From: Draconibacterium sp.
GTDB lineage: Bacteria > Bacteroidota > Bacteroidia > Bacteroidales > Prolixibacteraceae
Reading direction: 5' to 3'
DNA: 23,373 nt
Assembly (NCBI GenBank): GCA_030595485.1
Contig: JAUVDE010000007.1
Coordinates: 1 to 23,373, forward strand
The notes below the pieces were generated by a model. It was not told where the DNA came from, did no database searches, and was given only the letters and a program-made list of their open reading frames with translations. Positions 23,020 through 23,373 of this stretch are shown piece by piece. The position numbers and the translations under genes are program-made. The number at the start of each line of letters is the position of its first letter. The first letter of the stretch is position 1.

Positions 23020-23373
23020 ATGCCGCAAGTCTTCTTAAATAAAATCAAACAAATTGTTCTCGAAAATATCGGGAACGAAAAATTTGGAGTAAGTGAACTG
23101 GCTTCCGAATTAGGATTAAGTCGTTCGCAAATTCTACGTAAGGTAAAATCTGTCGCAGGAATCTCAGCCAATCAATTTATTCGCGATATTCGTTTGGAAG
23201 AAGCCATATACCTTCTAAAACAAGATGAATTTACTGCCTCTGAAATAGCCTACAATGTTGGCTTTAGCAGCCCATCGTATTTTAATAAATGTTTTCACGA
23301 TAAATATGGTTTTACGCCGGGCGATTTTAAAAAACAAAACGGCAATGCCGATTTTAATATTCTTCCCAATACT
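23020..23373 (+). CDS. AraC-type HTH protein, 3' end outside window
   Basis: The first 118 residues of a longer protein, beginning MPQVFLNKIKQIVLENIGNE. It carries an AraC/XylS DNA-binding domain at its N-terminus: first helix-turn-helix about 22-46 (FGVSELASELGLSRSQILRK), second about 72-102 (TASEIAYNVGFSSPSYFNKC, then GFTPGDFKK). In classical AraC proteins this domain is C-terminal. In Bacteroidota a family places it first, followed by signalling or TPR-like parts, and the continuing frame here fits that layout (inference). The rest lies outside. The upstream TATATTTA near 22970 is only a weak promoter match. Confidence 0.85.
   Translation, partial: MPQVFLNKIKQIVLENIGNEKFGVSELASELGLSRSQILRKVKSVAGISANQFIRDIRLEEAIYLLKQDEFTASEIAYNVGFSSPSYFNKCFHDKYGFTPGDFKKQNGNADFNILPNT

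Overview
The window is a chromosomal segment of a Bacteroidota bacterium, most likely class Bacteroidia. A Marinilabiliales/Prolixibacteraceae-like relative is my inference from gene order and protein flavour. Four things point there: promoters of the Bacteroidota type (TTTG, about 19 nt, TAnnTTTG) in front of several transcription units; almost no Shine-Dalgarno sequences; the order rpsU-xerC-hpf-tRNAs-tuf-secE-nusG-rplKAJL-rpoBC; and a DUF3467 gene directly after rpoC.

Layout. Positions 2-520 hold the end of a helix-hairpin-helix protein cut by the window edge. Positions 573-2106 hold the rpsU-xerC-hpf operon with its promoter and an AT-rich terminator. Positions 2120-3772 hold a doubly promoted leader, tRNA-Gly(TCC), tRNA-Thr(GGT) and tuf. 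Positions 3801-3887 are a structured spacer with a hairpin and a tRNA-like fold that lacks a normal anticodon arm. Positions 3909-15395 are the secE-nusG-rplK-rplA-rplJ-rplL // rpoB-rpoC-DUF3467 cluster, with a strong attenuator-like hairpin between rplL and rpoB and a strong final terminator. Positions 15396-16286 carry no intact gene, but hold a 24-bp palindrome and a small minus-strand unit (promoter, ORF broken by one in-frame stop, terminator).

Positions 16159-22270 are a fatty-acid oxidation electron-transfer locus: promoter with an operator-like dyad, etfB, etfA, terminator, a membrane cytochrome b/4Fe-4S protein, a CCG-domain Fe-S protein, and a long acyl-CoA dehydrogenase. Read together, the dehydrogenase reduces the EtfAB flavoprotein, and the two Fe-S proteins, a split version of an EtfAB:menaquinone oxidoreductase (EMO-like), pass the electrons to the membrane quinone pool. 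The spacers of this locus carry short palindromic micro-repeats.

Positions 22271-23019 are the least ordinary part. They hold a decayed minus-strand gene fragment, a bulged hairpin and an array of twelve 21-bp units in exact register. The array spans about 250 bp, equals two DNA helical turns per unit, and can be read on the minus strand as degenerate heptapeptides. It is the best candidate here for something undescribed. The window ends inside an N-terminal AraC-type HTH regulator.
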